The position numbers and the translations under genes were made by a program. A stretch of 60,258 nucleotides of DNA, taken from positions 1 to 60,258 of the forward strand of contig JAAVHZ010000039.1 of NCBI GenBank assembly GCA_014799465.1. Direction: 5' to 3'. Below, in pieces: positions 8,236-17,968 of this stretch. Positions within the stretch are counted from its first letter, which is position 1; each line of letters starts with the position of its first letter. The notes beneath the pieces were generated by a model. The model did not search any database, had not been told where the DNA came from, and worked only from the letters and a program-made list of their open reading frames with translations. The stretch is from Lachnospiraceae bacterium (lineage in GTDB: Bacteria; Bacillota; Clostridia; Lachnospirales; Lachnospiraceae).

Positions 8236-9285
8236 ATGGACTTTTATCAAAATAATATATATTCTGATGATTTAAAAACTGCATTACACAATTCTATCGG
8301 ATTGGAACATCTTAAAAACCAATCTGTATTACTAACAGGTGCGACCGGATTAATAGGTTCATTTATTGTGGAAATGCTATTGAAATATAATGAAATGGAA
8401 GATTCTAATATAACAATATATGCAGTAAGTCGGAATATGAACAGATTAAAAGAACGGTTTGATAGTTGCAAAACACAAAATCTGATATACATAGAACAGG
8501 ATATGAATGTAGAATTTTATTTTGATTTTAGTGTGGACTACATTATCCATGCCGCAAGCAATGCATATCCTGCAGCATTTGCAAATGACCCTGTAGGGAC
8601 TATTCTTAGTAATATTATGGGGGGTTACTATCTGCTTGGGTATGGAAAAAGCAAATCGGTAAAGCGTATATTATATATATCTTCGGGGGAAGTGTATGGT
8701 TTGGGAGATGAAAATATTCAAGCATACAGTGAAGATTATAGCGGATATGTAGACCCTGTACAGGTTCGCTCGTGTTATCCTACGGCTAAAAGAACGACTG
8801 AAAATTTATTTATATCATATGGTGTTCAATACAATCTGGATACAGTTATAGTAAGACCATGCCACACATATGGAGCTAATGTGACAAAGCAGGATAACAG
8901 GGCGAATGCACAATTTATAACGAATGCCGTAAGAGGTGAGGATATTGTGCTTAAAAGTGCCGGATTACAGTACCGCTCATATTGCTATATAGCAGATTGT
9001 GCCTCTGCCATTATGACTGTATTGCTGCAGGGGGAAAAATGGGAAGCATATAATATTGCCAATGAAAACAGCAGAGCAACAATAGCTGATTTTGCAAAAA
9101 AGGCGGCCTTCCTGACAGGTAAAAATGTTGTATTTGATATACCGGATGAACCGGATAAGAAGCAGCAGACATTTATTGACAGACAGGTATTAGACAATAA
9201 TAAATTAAAGCAGCTTGGATGGAACGGAAGATATGATTTAGAAGATGGTATACGTCATACTATTGATATATTAGCAGATGCATAG
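8236..9285 (+). CDS. NAD-dependent epimerase/dehydratase (extended SDR)
   Basis: 349 aa. Rossmann motif TGATGLIGS near residue 36, AASNAYP, ISSGEVYG, and the active-site CYPTAKRTTE (Tyr-x-x-x-Lys) about residue 180, then VRPCHTYG. This is the sugar-nucleotide epimerase/dehydratase family (GalE-like). The substrate is not readable from sequence. Its place between a CDP-transferase gene and an AraD homolog, with gaps of 11-16 bases, suggests it acts on the same activated pentose or pentitol, or on a sugar nucleotide of that branch. Confidence 0.8.
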   Translation: MDFYQNNIYSDDLKTALHNSIGLEHLKNQSVLLTGATGLIGSFIVEMLLKYNEMEDSNITIYAVSRNMNRLKERFDSCKTQNLIYIEQDMNVEFYFDFSVDYIIHAASNAYPAAFANDPVGTILSNIMGGYYLLGYGKSKSVKRILYISSGEVYGLGDENIQAYSEDYSGYVDPVQVRSCYPTAKRTTENLFISYGVQYNLDTVIVRPCHTYGANVTKQDNRANAQFITNAVRGEDIVLKSAGLQYRSYCYIADCASAIMTVLLQGEKWEAYNIANENSRATIADFAKKAAFLTGKNVVFDIPDEPDKKQQTFIDRQVLDNNKLKQLGWNGRYDLEDGIRHTIDILADA

Positions 9286-9296
9286 GTGGTGATAGG

Positions 9297-9989
9297 ATGC
9301 TGGAAGAATTAAAGGAACAGGTTTGCCATGCTAATCTTGAACTTAAAAATAGTGGTGTTGTCATATATACATGGGGTAACGTCAGCGGAATAGACAGGGA
9401 GAGAGAATTAGTCGTGATAAAACCTTCAGGTGTAAAATATGACATAATGTGTCCTAAGGATATGGTAGTAGTAGACTTATATACAGGAAAAGTAGTGGAA
9501 GGGAACTTGAAACCATCTTCTGATACTCCGACACATTTGGAAATATATAAATCATTTGAAAAAATCGGAGGAATTACCCATACACATTCGGTAAATGCTA
9601 CATCATTTGCTCAGGCAGGAATGGATATACCTGCATTGGGAACTACACATGCTGATTATTTTTATGGAGATGTTCTATGCACAAGGGATTTGACAGAAGA
9701 AGAAGTAAACAATGAGTATGAAAAACATACAGGTGATGTGATTGTAGAAACAATAATAAAATCAAAGGTTGATCCTATGGCAGTACCGGGGATATTAGTA
9801 AAAAATCATGGACCATTTACATGGGGATTAAATGCAGATGCTTCGGTATACCATGCAGTGGTATTGGAATATATAGCAGAAATGGCTATTAAGACTAAGA
9901 TGTTGAATAAAAATAGTTCAATGGCAGGTTATGTATCAGACAAACATTACAGAAGAAAACATGGAAAAGATGCTTATTATGGGCAGTGA
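9297..9989 (+). CDS. L-ribulose-5-phosphate 4-epimerase-like class II aldolase (AraD family)
   Basis: 230 aa, the normal AraD length. Zinc ligands are visible in ITHTHSVNAT (about residues 95/97) and KNHGPFTWG (about 170), with ALGTTHADYFYG between. AraD interconverts L-ribulose-5-P and D-xylulose-5-P. No arabinose kinase or isomerase genes are nearby, and it sits tightly in a cluster with LicD and a CDP-transferase, so it probably supplies a pentulose phosphate for a CDP-pentitol-type donor (inference). Confidence 0.85.
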   Translation: MLEELKEQVCHANLELKNSGVVIYTWGNVSGIDRERELVVIKPSGVKYDIMCPKDMVVVDLYTGKVVEGNLKPSSDTPTHLEIYKSFEKIGGITHTHSVNATSFAQAGMDIPALGTTHADYFYGDVLCTRDLTEEEVNNEYEKHTGDVIVETIIKSKVDPMAVPGILVKNHGPFTWGLNADASVYHAVVLEYIAEMAIKTKMLNKNSSMAGYVSDKHYRRKHGKDAYYGQ

Positions 9990-9998
9990 GGTGGATAT

Positions 9999-12308
9999 AT
10001 GTCAAGTATGTTAAACAAAATACAAAATGAATTAAAAATGCATAGTGAAATCAAGGTTATTAGTTTTGACATTTTTGATACTATACTGTTCCGTATGGTT
10101 TGTAAAGCTGTGGATGTGTTTGAACTTGTCGGAGAAAGGGCATTAGAAAAAGGATGTCTGGCAGAATACATATCGCCGGTAATATATAGAAATCTAAGGA
10201 TAGAGGCAGAAAGAAAAGCAAGAGCTATTAAGAAAAAGAAGTGTGACAGTACAGAAGTCATATTGGATGAGATTATAGAAGCACTGCCGGATTACTGTTG
10301 TAATAAAAAAGAACTTTTGCTTTTGGAGCTGGAAACTGAGCAGGATGTGTGCTGGCTGAATCCTGATATATATGAGGTAATGGATTTTTTGGGGAAACAT
10401 AAAGAGTACAAGGTCATCCTTACATCTGATATGTATTTAACCGAAGAACAGATAAATAGTATACTTGTAAATAATGGATTAGTGACGGATATTCTTGAAA
10501 AAATATTTGTTTCATGTGAATATAAGGCAGATAAAAAAAGCGGTTCACTATTTACAGAGATTATTAAAGAGATGAATATTGAATCAAATGAACTGCTGCA
10601 TATAGGTGATAATTTTCAGAGTGATATGGCAAGTGCTAAGAATATTGGTATAAATACATTATTGTATGATGTAATCAGCAGTGATATTTATTCAGAGTTT
10701 GTAATGGAGAACATTAAATATGGCAGACTATGTAAAGAATTATATGCGTTGAGAAGATATGCTGCCGATAAGGGAAATGCATATGAGGGAGAGAAAAAAG
10801 AATGGTTTCAGTATGGAGCAATGATAATGGGACCACTGATGACAGGTGTATCAGAGTGGGTATTGGATATAACTGAAAAGGAAAATATTAATTATATTTA
10901 TCCTCTAATGCGAGAGGGTATGATAATAAGCAGGCTTATTAATCAGGCAAAAGAATACAGGGAAACTAAAGTATGTGTGCAGCCTGTGTATGTATCAAGA
11001 AAGGCTGTTTTCTTACCGGGAATAAAGGTTTGGAATGAAGATAATTATTATAAGATATATGAAATAAAACAAGGTACAGTTGGTGCTGTTTTAGATATGT
11101 TTGGTCTGTCAGATTATGAATTGGATAAATACAGAGAAATAAATCTGGTAGATTGTGGGAAAATTAAAATAGGAAACGGTGTATTAACGGATTATTTGAA
11201 ACAATATTTGTTAAGTAAAAGTGTTAGTGAGAAAATACAGTATATAATTGATAAAGAGTGTGAAAAATTTGATAAATATTTGAACAGCCTTAATGTAAAT
11301 GAAAGATTTATTACAGTAGATTTGGGAATGAAAGGAACAATGCAGGAAGCATTGTCTAAGTACTTAAGGAAAGAAAATAAATATCAGGACATTATACATC
11401 TTCTTATATTTGGTAATTATAAAAATATAGAAAAGTTGATGGAGAATATAGATATAAGAGGATATGCCGGCAGTTCCGGCAGCAATGAAGATATAACATT
11501 TGAAGTGGCGAAGAAACCACATATCTGGGAGCAGTTGCTGATGTGTGATAAAGGAACAACTATTGGATATGATGAGGATGGAACGCCAATAACGAAAAAT
11601 ATTGATGAAATAGGAAAAGAACAGTTTGAAAAGATTAATTGGTGTCAGGAGGGTATACTAAATTTTCAAAAGGAATATTTAGAATTGCAAAAGCGTAAAG
11701 GAATAAGAATCAGTATTTCACCGGTTGAGGCGGCGAAAATAGCAATGAGAGTTATTAATTTTCCTATGAAAAAAGAAGCAGATATGCTTGGAAATATTTA
11801 TTTTGATGAAAATTTTGGTATGAATACCGTTAAAAAATTATGTCCTAAAGAATTTGTGGATGAAGTAAAAAGTATGGGACCTGAAAAATTTATGGAAAAG
11901 ATTGTTCCGGGTGATGTTCCATGGATAGAAGGTGTTATTACCCATGTATGTCCGACCTATTATATAGACAGGGTTTTTGAGCAGAGGTTATCTGAATATG
12001 AGTATTCTGTGTATAAGATAGTAAAAAAGGTTCTTAATGATAATATTAAAGATGTAGTAGTATCAGGTGCAGGTGAAATGGGCAGAATGATGAAAATGTT
12101 TCTGGCACTATATAATATTAATGTAGAGGCATTTACTGATGGGAATCCGAAAATGCAGGGGAATATAATTGAAGGGATTCCTGTTAAATCTATAAATGAT
12201 ACATTTAATACCAGACATTTTGTAATTGCTTCGTTTGCCTATGCTGATGAAATAGAGGAGCAGATAAGGAAGTATCATGGAGCTGATGTATTGGTATATA
12301 AGTGCTAA
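9999..12308 (+). CDS. large HAD-domain protein (COG5610-like) with C-terminal Rossmann module
   Basis: 769 aa. The N-terminal HAD domain has motif I ISFDIFDTILFR (two Asp), a LTSDMYLT motif and HIGDNFQSDMASA, typical of the large HAD proteins found in polysaccharide clusters (COG5610). The middle (about 270-650) is unassigned. The last 95 residues, from DVVVSGAGEMGRMMKMF, are a Rossmann module like those fused to other proteins here. A phosphatase or phosphotransferase role in glycan building is likely; substrate unknown. It starts 9 bases after araD behind GAGGTGG. Confidence 0.75.
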   Translation: MSSMLNKIQNELKMHSEIKVISFDIFDTILFRMVCKAVDVFELVGERALEKGCLAEYISPVIYRNLRIEAERKARAIKKKKCDSTEVILDEIIEALPDYCCNKKELLLLELETEQDVCWLNPDIYEVMDFLGKHKEYKVILTSDMYLTEEQINSILVNNGLVTDILEKIFVSCEYKADKKSGSLFTEIIKEMNIESNELLHIGDNFQSDMASAKNIGINTLLYDVISSDIYSEFVMENIKYGRLCKELYALRRYAADKGNAYEGEKKEWFQYGAMIMGPLMTGVSEWVLDITEKENINYIYPLMREGMIISRLINQAKEYRETKVCVQPVYVSRKAVFLPGIKVWNEDNYYKIYEIKQGTVGAVLDMFGLSDYELDKYREINLVDCGKIKIGNGVLTDYLKQYLLSKSVSEKIQYIIDKECEKFDKYLNSLNVNERFITVDLGMKGTMQEALSKYLRKENKYQDIIHLLIFGNYKNIEKLMENIDIRGYAGSSGSNEDITFEVAKKPHIWEQLLMCDKGTTIGYDEDGTPITKNIDEIGKEQFEKINWCQEGILNFQKEYLELQKRKGIRISISPVEAAKIAMRVINFPMKKEADMLGNIYFDENFGMNTVKKLCPKEFVDEVKSMGPEKFMEKIVPGDVPWIEGVITHVCPTYYIDRVFEQRLSEYEYSVYKIVKKVLNDNIKDVVVSGAGEMGRMMKMFLALYNINVEAFTDGNPKMQGNIIEGIPVKSINDTFNTRHFVIASFAYADEIEEQIRKYHGADVLVYKC

Positions 12309-12385
12309 AAGTGTTAGAAGAAAATTTAAAGCATTGAAATACGCTATCTGAGATTTTCTGATTCTGATACTGTGAAAGGAATAAT

Positions 12386-13459
12386 ATGGTAAAAGGAAGA
12401 ATATCAGTAATTACGTTATCTTATAATAATTTGCAGTACTATAAAGAATGTCTGGAAAGTATATTATGTCAAAGCTATCATGATATAGAGTGGATATTAA
12501 GTGATGACTGCAGTGATGATTTTGGCGAATACATAAATAAAATTGAAGAAATGGTTAGAAATAACACAGGAAATATTTCAAATTATGTAATTAGGCAGAA
12601 CTCGTGTAATATGGGTGTTGTAAAAAATTATAAACAGGCAATAGATATATGTACAGGTGAATATATTTTTTATCTTGCAATAGATGATTTGTTTTATGAC
12701 AAAGATGTGCTTAAAGATGTAGTACAGTATTTTAAAACAACGGGATTGCAAATATTTACCGGTTATAGAGAAAGATTTTATAAAGATGGAAGATTGGAAG
12801 TGCGACCTTCAAAATACGAGGCAGATGTGTTGAAGAGTGGGAATATTGATAAAATTCTCAGCAGAAGCATAAGGGTAGCAATTATTATTGGTTCATGTAC
12901 TCCGTTTAAAAAAGAATTGGTGGATAAATATGGTTTTGTAGAAGATAAATATACTCATTTGGAAGATTGGCCGAGGTATTTGAATTTATTGGAAAATAGT
13001 GTAAAGATAGGGTTTTTAGAACGGTGTCTGGTAAAATACAGAGATGGAGGTATTACATTTGAAAATGTAACAAATGAAAAACTGATTTGTGATTTTAGAA
13101 TGTTATTTAGCAAGTATATGTATCCACCGTATAGTGATATGATGCCGGCGATGAAGGATAAGAAATATATAATCGCATGGGGAGCCGCAGGTGGGGCTGT
13201 AAAGTGTTTGAATAAATGGGAAACTATTATTAAAAGAGAAATTGATTTTATTGTAGACAGCGATGAAAAAAAATGGGGAAGATTTATTGAAGGTAAAAAG
13301 ATATACAGTCCTGAGTTAATAAGTGAATTGGACAAAAATGATATATATATATTAATATTTTCCATAACTTATTATTTAGAAATAGCACAAGAATTAGAGA
13401 AAATCGGGTTAGAAGAAGGTAAGAACTTTGATATTGTGACAAAGGACAGGGTATTATAG
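12386..13459 (+). CDS. family 2 glycosyltransferase with C-terminal Rossmann module
   Basis: 357 aa. GT-A fold: ISVITLSYNN at the start, LESILCQSYHDIEWILSDD, and FYLAIDDLFYD as the metal-binding motif. About residues 250-345 (from YIIAWGAAGGAVKCLNKW, with FIVDSDEKKWGRF) form the recurring Rossmann module. No membrane segment. It presumably adds one sugar in the cytoplasm; donor and acceptor unknown. Confidence 0.85.
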   Translation: MVKGRISVITLSYNNLQYYKECLESILCQSYHDIEWILSDDCSDDFGEYINKIEEMVRNNTGNISNYVIRQNSCNMGVVKNYKQAIDICTGEYIFYLAIDDLFYDKDVLKDVVQYFKTTGLQIFTGYRERFYKDGRLEVRPSKYEADVLKSGNIDKILSRSIRVAIIIGSCTPFKKELVDKYGFVEDKYTHLEDWPRYLNLLENSVKIGFLERCLVKYRDGGITFENVTNEKLICDFRMLFSKYMYPPYSDMMPAMKDKKYIIAWGAAGGAVKCLNKWETIIKREIDFIVDSDEKKWGRFIEGKKIYSPELISELDKNDIYILIFSITYYLEIAQELEKIGLEEGKNFDIVTKDRVL

Positions 13460-13494
13460 GAGAAAAAAGAAGGAATGTAAAGGAGTTGATAAAT

Positions 13495-14367
13495 ATGTTT
13501 AAAGTAGTTTTTTGGGGTGTGGGTCAGGATTACAATAAATATTTTAACAATATACAGAGAGAAATAGAAAAGAAAAATATTATGTGTCTTGGTATAACGG
13601 CAAGGGAAAAATTGTTTAATTATATTGATGGCATTCCTTTCATAATGAAAGAAGAAATAATAAGGTTAGATTTCGATTATCTGATTATTGCAAATGAAGT
13701 ACATTTTAAAGAGATTAAAAATGAAGCTATTGAAATGGGTATAGAAAATAGTAAAATTATAAATATCAGTGTATTCAGTATTCCATATTTTGATTTCAAA
13801 AAATATGTAAGAGTTAGGGAGGCTGATATATCCATTTTATCAAGAAATTGCTTTGCCGGTATATTATATCACTATTTGCAAATGCAGTTTCGCTCTCCAT
13901 TTATTAATATGTTTATGACTGGAGTAGATTTTAATAAGTTAGTAAAAAATTCAAAAAAGTATTTAGATTCAGAACTTTACTATATTGAAACCAGACATGG
14001 TAATATTGTTAATATGGATTATCCTGTATGTGCACTAAATGATATTACTTTATATATGAATCATTATTCAGATTTTGAGTCAGCCGCTGATAGCTTTTAC
14101 AGGAGAGTTAAAAGAGTAAATTTATCCAACGTATATTATGTTGCTACAGCACATGATGAAGATGTAATTGAAGAATTTTTACAAATAGATGTTCCGAATA
14201 AATTGTTAATTACTAATAGATTTGTTGATGTGGATTATGCAGTTTGCCTGCATCTGCCCGACGAAGATTATGTTAAAATGGCAATCTCGATGGCAAGGGG
14301 AAATTATCCATGTATTGACTTTTTGGCGTGGTTATCAGGAGATAAAGACTATATCAGAATAAAGTAA
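13495..14367 (+). CDS. DUF1919-family protein with N-terminal Rossmann module
   Basis: 290 aa. N-terminal about 100 residues (FKVVFWGVGQDYNKYF) resemble the Rossmann module; from about 115 ILSRNCFAGILYHYLQM and FRSPFINMFMTG match the DUF1919 family of exopolysaccharide-cluster proteins, some of which act as glycosyl- or phosphotransferases. ATG at 13495 chosen: AGGAG lies 9 bases upstream, while the in-frame TTG at 13486 abuts it. Confidence 0.7.
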   Translation: MFKVVFWGVGQDYNKYFNNIQREIEKKNIMCLGITAREKLFNYIDGIPFIMKEEIIRLDFDYLIIANEVHFKEIKNEAIEMGIENSKIINISVFSIPYFDFKKYVRVREADISILSRNCFAGILYHYLQMQFRSPFINMFMTGVDFNKLVKNSKKYLDSELYYIETRHGNIVNMDYPVCALNDITLYMNHYSDFESAADSFYRRVKRVNLSNVYYVATAHDEDVIEEFLQIDVPNKLLITNRFVDVDYAVCLHLPDEDYVKMAISMARGNYPCIDFLAWLSGDKDYIRIK

Positions 14368-14413
14368 GAGATTGGCTAAATCGAAAATATAAGAGGAAGT
14401 GAGTGAGCAGATT

Positions 14414-15100
14414 ATGGAAAGAACAGCGATAATTTTATCAGGAGGATTAGGTACAAGATTAAGACCCTTTACCAATATTATGCCTAAACCTCTATTACCC
14501 ATTGGAGAAAAAGCAGTTTTGGAAATTCAGATTGAACAGCTTAAAAATTGTGGATTTACAGATATATATCTGGCTACTAATTACAAATCAGATTATATAG
14601 AAAAATTTTTTGGAGACGGTTCTTATTATGGTGTTAATCTTTATATAAGTAAAGAAGACAAGCCGTTAGGAACTGTGGGTCCGGTAAAACTGTTGGAAGA
14701 TAAGCTGAAAAAACCATTTTTGGTTATGAATGGAGATATATTAACAGATTTGGATTTTGATGAGTTATATCAGTTTGGAGTAAATCAGGAAAGTCAACTT
14801 ACCGTATCTATTAAGAAAATGATAATGCCGTTCCGTTTTGGAAATATAGATTTTGAAGGAGATATTGTTACAAATATTGTAGAAAAGCCTGATATTGTAA
14901 CATATGCTTTAGCCGGAATCTATATAATGAAACCGGAAATACTAAACAGAATTCCGGCAGGTGAGATGTATAATATGGATGCATTAATAAAAGGAATGTT
15001 AAATTCAGGAACGCCTATTTCAAAATATGAATTAGATAACTATTGGCTTGACATAGGATGCGATGAGGATTATAAAAAAGCACAGGAAATATTCAAATAG
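14414..15100 (+). CDS. sugar-1-phosphate nucleotidyltransferase (PtmE/RmlA-like)
   Basis: 228 aa. Signature IILSGGLGTRLRPFTN at the N-terminus, MPKPLLPIGEKAVLE, LVMNGDILTDLDF (metal-binding Asp) and VEKP. In Campylobacter the legionaminate route starts with a guanylyltransferase (PtmE) with a domain of this type plus CBS domains; here there are no CBS domains. Followed directly by LegB- and LegC-like genes, so it probably activates the glucosamine-1-phosphate precursor of that branch. UTP or GTP use cannot be told by eye. GTG at 14399 is a possible alternative start. Confidence 0.8.
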   Translation: MERTAIILSGGLGTRLRPFTNIMPKPLLPIGEKAVLEIQIEQLKNCGFTDIYLATNYKSDYIEKFFGDGSYYGVNLYISKEDKPLGTVGPVKLLEDKLKKPFLVMNGDILTDLDFDELYQFGVNQESQLTVSIKKMIMPFRFGNIDFEGDIVTNIVEKPDIVTYALAGIYIMKPEILNRIPAGEMYNMDALIKGMLNSGTPISKYELDNYWLDIGCDEDYKKAQEIFK

Positions 15101-15133
15101 AACCGTTATCAGACAGCGGAGAAAGGTGTATGT

Positions 15134-16114
15134 ATGAGTAAGATTTTAGTAACCGGGGCTGACGGTTTTATCGGAAGCCATCTGGTTGAAAAACTGGTTA
15201 AAGAGAATAATGAAGTCAGGGCATTTGCTTATTACAACTCTTTTGGAACGTGGGGATGGCTTGATACATTGGATCATGAAATTATGGACCATGTGGAAGT
15301 GTTTATGGGAGATGTAAGAGACCCATATGCTGTAAGGAAAGCTGTAGAAGGTATGGATGTAGTCATGCATCTTGCTGCATTAATAGCCATACCATATAGC
15401 TATTATGCCCCTGATGCATATGTAGATACCAATATTAAAGGAACTTTAAATGTTTTAAATGCGTCAAGGGACAAAGGAAATATACGTGTACTTGTGACTT
15501 CTACATCAGAAGTCTATGGAACTGCTAAATATGTACCGATTGATGAGAAACATCCTTATCAGGGTCAGTCGCCATATTCGGCAACCAAAATCGGAGCAGA
15601 CCGTTTAGCAGAATCTTTTTACAGAAGTTTTGAATTACCTGTTACAATTGTAAGACCGTTTAATACATTTGGACCAAGACAGTCAGCAAGGGCAGTTATT
15701 CCTACAATTATTACGCAATTACTGTCCGGTATGGAGGAAATTAAATTAGGTTCGTTGGAGCCCACCAGGGATTTCAATTATGTTAAAGATACAGTATCCG
15801 GATTTTATGAAATATATAAATCCGATAAAACAATAGGACAAGAAATTAATATAGCAACACAGAAGGAAATTTCAATAGGAGAGCTGGCAGAAGAATTAAT
15901 AAGACAGATAAATCCAAATGCGAAAATCGTCTGTGATTCACAAAGGCTCAGACCACAAAAAAGTGAGGTAGAACGTTTACTTGGAAGCAATGAAAAGATT
16001 ATGAAGCTTACATCATGGAAACCTCAATATACATTTGAAAAAGGGTTAGAAGAGACTGTTGAATGGATAAAAGGCAACATGGACAGATATAAAGCTGATA
16101 TCTATAATGTATAA
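15134..16114 (+). CDS. legB: NAD-dependent 4,6-dehydratase, LegB-like
   Basis: 326 aa. TGADGFIGSHLVEKL near the start, FAYYNSFGTWGWLD (the stretch after the second strand typical of LegB), HLAALIAIPYSY, STSEVYGTA, SPYSATKIGAD (active Tyr/Lys, about 147/151) and VRPFNTFGPRQSARAVIP. LegB makes the 4-keto-6-deoxy sugar nucleotide from UDP- or GDP-GlcNAc with retention at C5. Next to LegC and a NeuD/PglD-like gene. Confidence 0.88.
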   Translation: MSKILVTGADGFIGSHLVEKLVKENNEVRAFAYYNSFGTWGWLDTLDHEIMDHVEVFMGDVRDPYAVRKAVEGMDVVMHLAALIAIPYSYYAPDAYVDTNIKGTLNVLNASRDKGNIRVLVTSTSEVYGTAKYVPIDEKHPYQGQSPYSATKIGADRLAESFYRSFELPVTIVRPFNTFGPRQSARAVIPTIITQLLSGMEEIKLGSLEPTRDFNYVKDTVSGFYEIYKSDKTIGQEINIATQKEISIGELAEELIRQINPNAKIVCDSQRLRPQKSEVERLLGSNEKIMKLTSWKPQYTFEKGLEETVEWIKGNMDRYKADIYNV

Positions 16115-16137
16115 TACCTTACAGGAAAGAGAGAATA

Positions 16138-17301
16138 ATGAATAATAAGTTTATACCATTATCGGTGCCAAATTTAAAAGGAAATGAATTAAAGTATATT
16201 ACAAATGCTATAGAAACAGAATGGGTGTCAACAGGTGGTCCTTATGTGGAAGAATTTGAAGTAAAGACCAGCGAATATCTAAAGACTAAAGGTGCTGTTT
16301 CATGTCAGAGCGGAACTGCAGGATTACATACTGCTATGTGTGTAACTGGTATTACAAAGGATGATATGGTCATTGTTCCTACCTTGACATTTATAGCAGC
16401 AGTCAATCCGGTAAAATATGTGGGGGCAGAACCGGTTTTTATGGATTGTGATGATTCACTGTGTATTGACCCGGTGAAGTTGAACGGGTTCTGTGAGACA
16501 GAATGCTATATGGACAATGGAAGCTTAGTACATAAGCACACAGGAAAAGTTATCAAGGCAATAGTGGCAGTTCATGTATTTGGTAATATGGCTGATATGG
16601 AATCCATTATGAAGACAGCGGAAAAATATAATCTCAAGGTTATTGAGGATGCCACAGAAGCTATGGGAACATATTATACAGAAGGAATGTATGTCGGCAG
16701 ATATGCAGGTACTATAGGAGATATAGGCGTATTTTCATTTAACGGAAATAAGATTATAACAACAGGCGGAGGCGGCATGATTGTATCAGATAATGAAGAA
16801 TATCTGTCACATGCCAGACATTTGACAACTCAGGCCAAAAGTGATGAACTATATTATATCCATGATGAGATTGGGTTTAATTACCGTATGACAAACATTC
16901 AGGCAGCCTTAGGCATAGCACAGTTGGAACAATTAGAAGAGTTTATTGATATTAAGAACAGGAATTATGAATTATATGCTAAAGGAATAGAAAAAATCGA
17001 AGGATTAGAGTTACTTCCATTCAGAAAGGATATCAGAAGTAATAAATGGTTTTATGGTATTAATTGTGAAAAGTTCAGAATTAACAGGGACAGAATGATT
17101 GAATATTTAAAAGAAAACAAGATTCAGTCACGCCCGATATGGGGACTGGTCAGTGACCAGATTCCATATAACGGAAGTAACGTGTATAATATAGAAATAG
17201 CCAAAAAATACTGGAACAATGTTGTCAATATCCCATGTAGTACAAACCTTAAGGAAACAGATGTTATGAGAGTAGTCAGCGTATTGGAAAACAGTAATTA
17301 A
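16138..17301 (+). CDS. legC: LegC-type PLP aminotransferase
   Basis: 387 aa, DegT/DnrJ/EryC1 family. IPLSVPNLKGNELKYI at the start, CQSGTAGLHTAM (phosphate-binding), VIEDATEAMGTYY, and FSFNGNKIITTGGGG with the PLP lysine near residue 205. The FNGNK form and the insert with YVGRYAGTIGDIG are typical of LegC-family enzymes. Aminates the 4-keto product of LegB. Confidence 0.88.
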   Translation: MNNKFIPLSVPNLKGNELKYITNAIETEWVSTGGPYVEEFEVKTSEYLKTKGAVSCQSGTAGLHTAMCVTGITKDDMVIVPTLTFIAAVNPVKYVGAEPVFMDCDDSLCIDPVKLNGFCETECYMDNGSLVHKHTGKVIKAIVAVHVFGNMADMESIMKTAEKYNLKVIEDATEAMGTYYTEGMYVGRYAGTIGDIGVFSFNGNKIITTGGGGMIVSDNEEYLSHARHLTTQAKSDELYYIHDEIGFNYRMTNIQAALGIAQLEQLEEFIDIKNRNYELYAKGIEKIEGLELLPFRKDIRSNKWFYGINCEKFRINRDRMIEYLKENKIQSRPIWGLVSDQIPYNGSNVYNIEIAKKYWNNVVNIPCSTNLKETDVMRVVSVLENSN

Positions 17302-17314
17302 AGGAGGAAAGGAG

Positions 17315-17968
17315 ATGTTAAAGGATATAGTCATAATAGGTGCGGGAGGTTTTGCCAGAGAAGTGTTGTTTATTCTGGAAGAGAACAACAAGATTAAAAA
17401 ACAGTGGAATATACTTGGATTTATAGATAATAAACAGTCTGGGAATATACATGGTTATCCTATTATAGGCAATGACGATTTTTTAAAAGAGTATTCAGGT
17501 ATAATCCATGCGGCATGCGGAATTGGTTCTCCCAAATTAAAAAAGAAAATTATGGGACAATTTTTAAATTATGATAATATAATTTTTCCTAATATAGTTG
17601 CAAACGGAGTAATTGGAGATTTTAATAATATTGATATGAATCATGGCTGTATTATATGTGAAGGGAATATTTTAACTACTGATATTAGACTTGGAGATTT
17701 TGTTACAATTAATTTATCATGCACCATAGGCCATGATACTTTAATTGGAGATTACACTACGATAAATCCCGGTTCTAATATATCTGGAAATGTCTTTTTA
17801 GGTATATGTGCAGATGTTGGAACGGGTAGCAAAATAATTCAGGGAAAAACTATAGGAGAGAATGTAATAATCGGTGCAGGTGCGGTTGTGACAAAGGATA
17901 TGCCGGATAACTGTACAGTTGTAGGTGTTCCTGCCAAAGTTATTAAAATGAATGGAGAAAGTATATGA
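17315..17968 (+). CDS. sugar N-acetyltransferase, NeuD/PglD/LegH-like
   Basis: 217 aa. N-terminal Rossmann-like half (IVIIGAGGFAREVL, FIDNKQSGNIHG) followed by a left-handed beta helix with hexapeptide repeats (about 95-205; LSCTIGHDTLIGDYTT with the expected catalytic His, VVGVPAKVIK at the end). PglD/LegH-type enzymes acetylate the 4-amino group made by LegC, giving a 2,4-diacetamido-2,4,6-trideoxyhexose nucleotide. The stop overlaps the next start by 4 bases (ATGA). Confidence 0.85.
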   Translation: MLKDIVIIGAGGFAREVLFILEENNKIKKQWNILGFIDNKQSGNIHGYPIIGNDDFLKEYSGIIHAACGIGSPKLKKKIMGQFLNYDNIIFPNIVANGVIGDFNNIDMNHGCIICEGNILTTDIRLGDFVTINLSCTIGHDTLIGDYTTINPGSNISGNVFLGICADVGTGSKIIQGKTIGENVIIGAGAVVTKDMPDNCTVVGVPAKVIKMNGESI

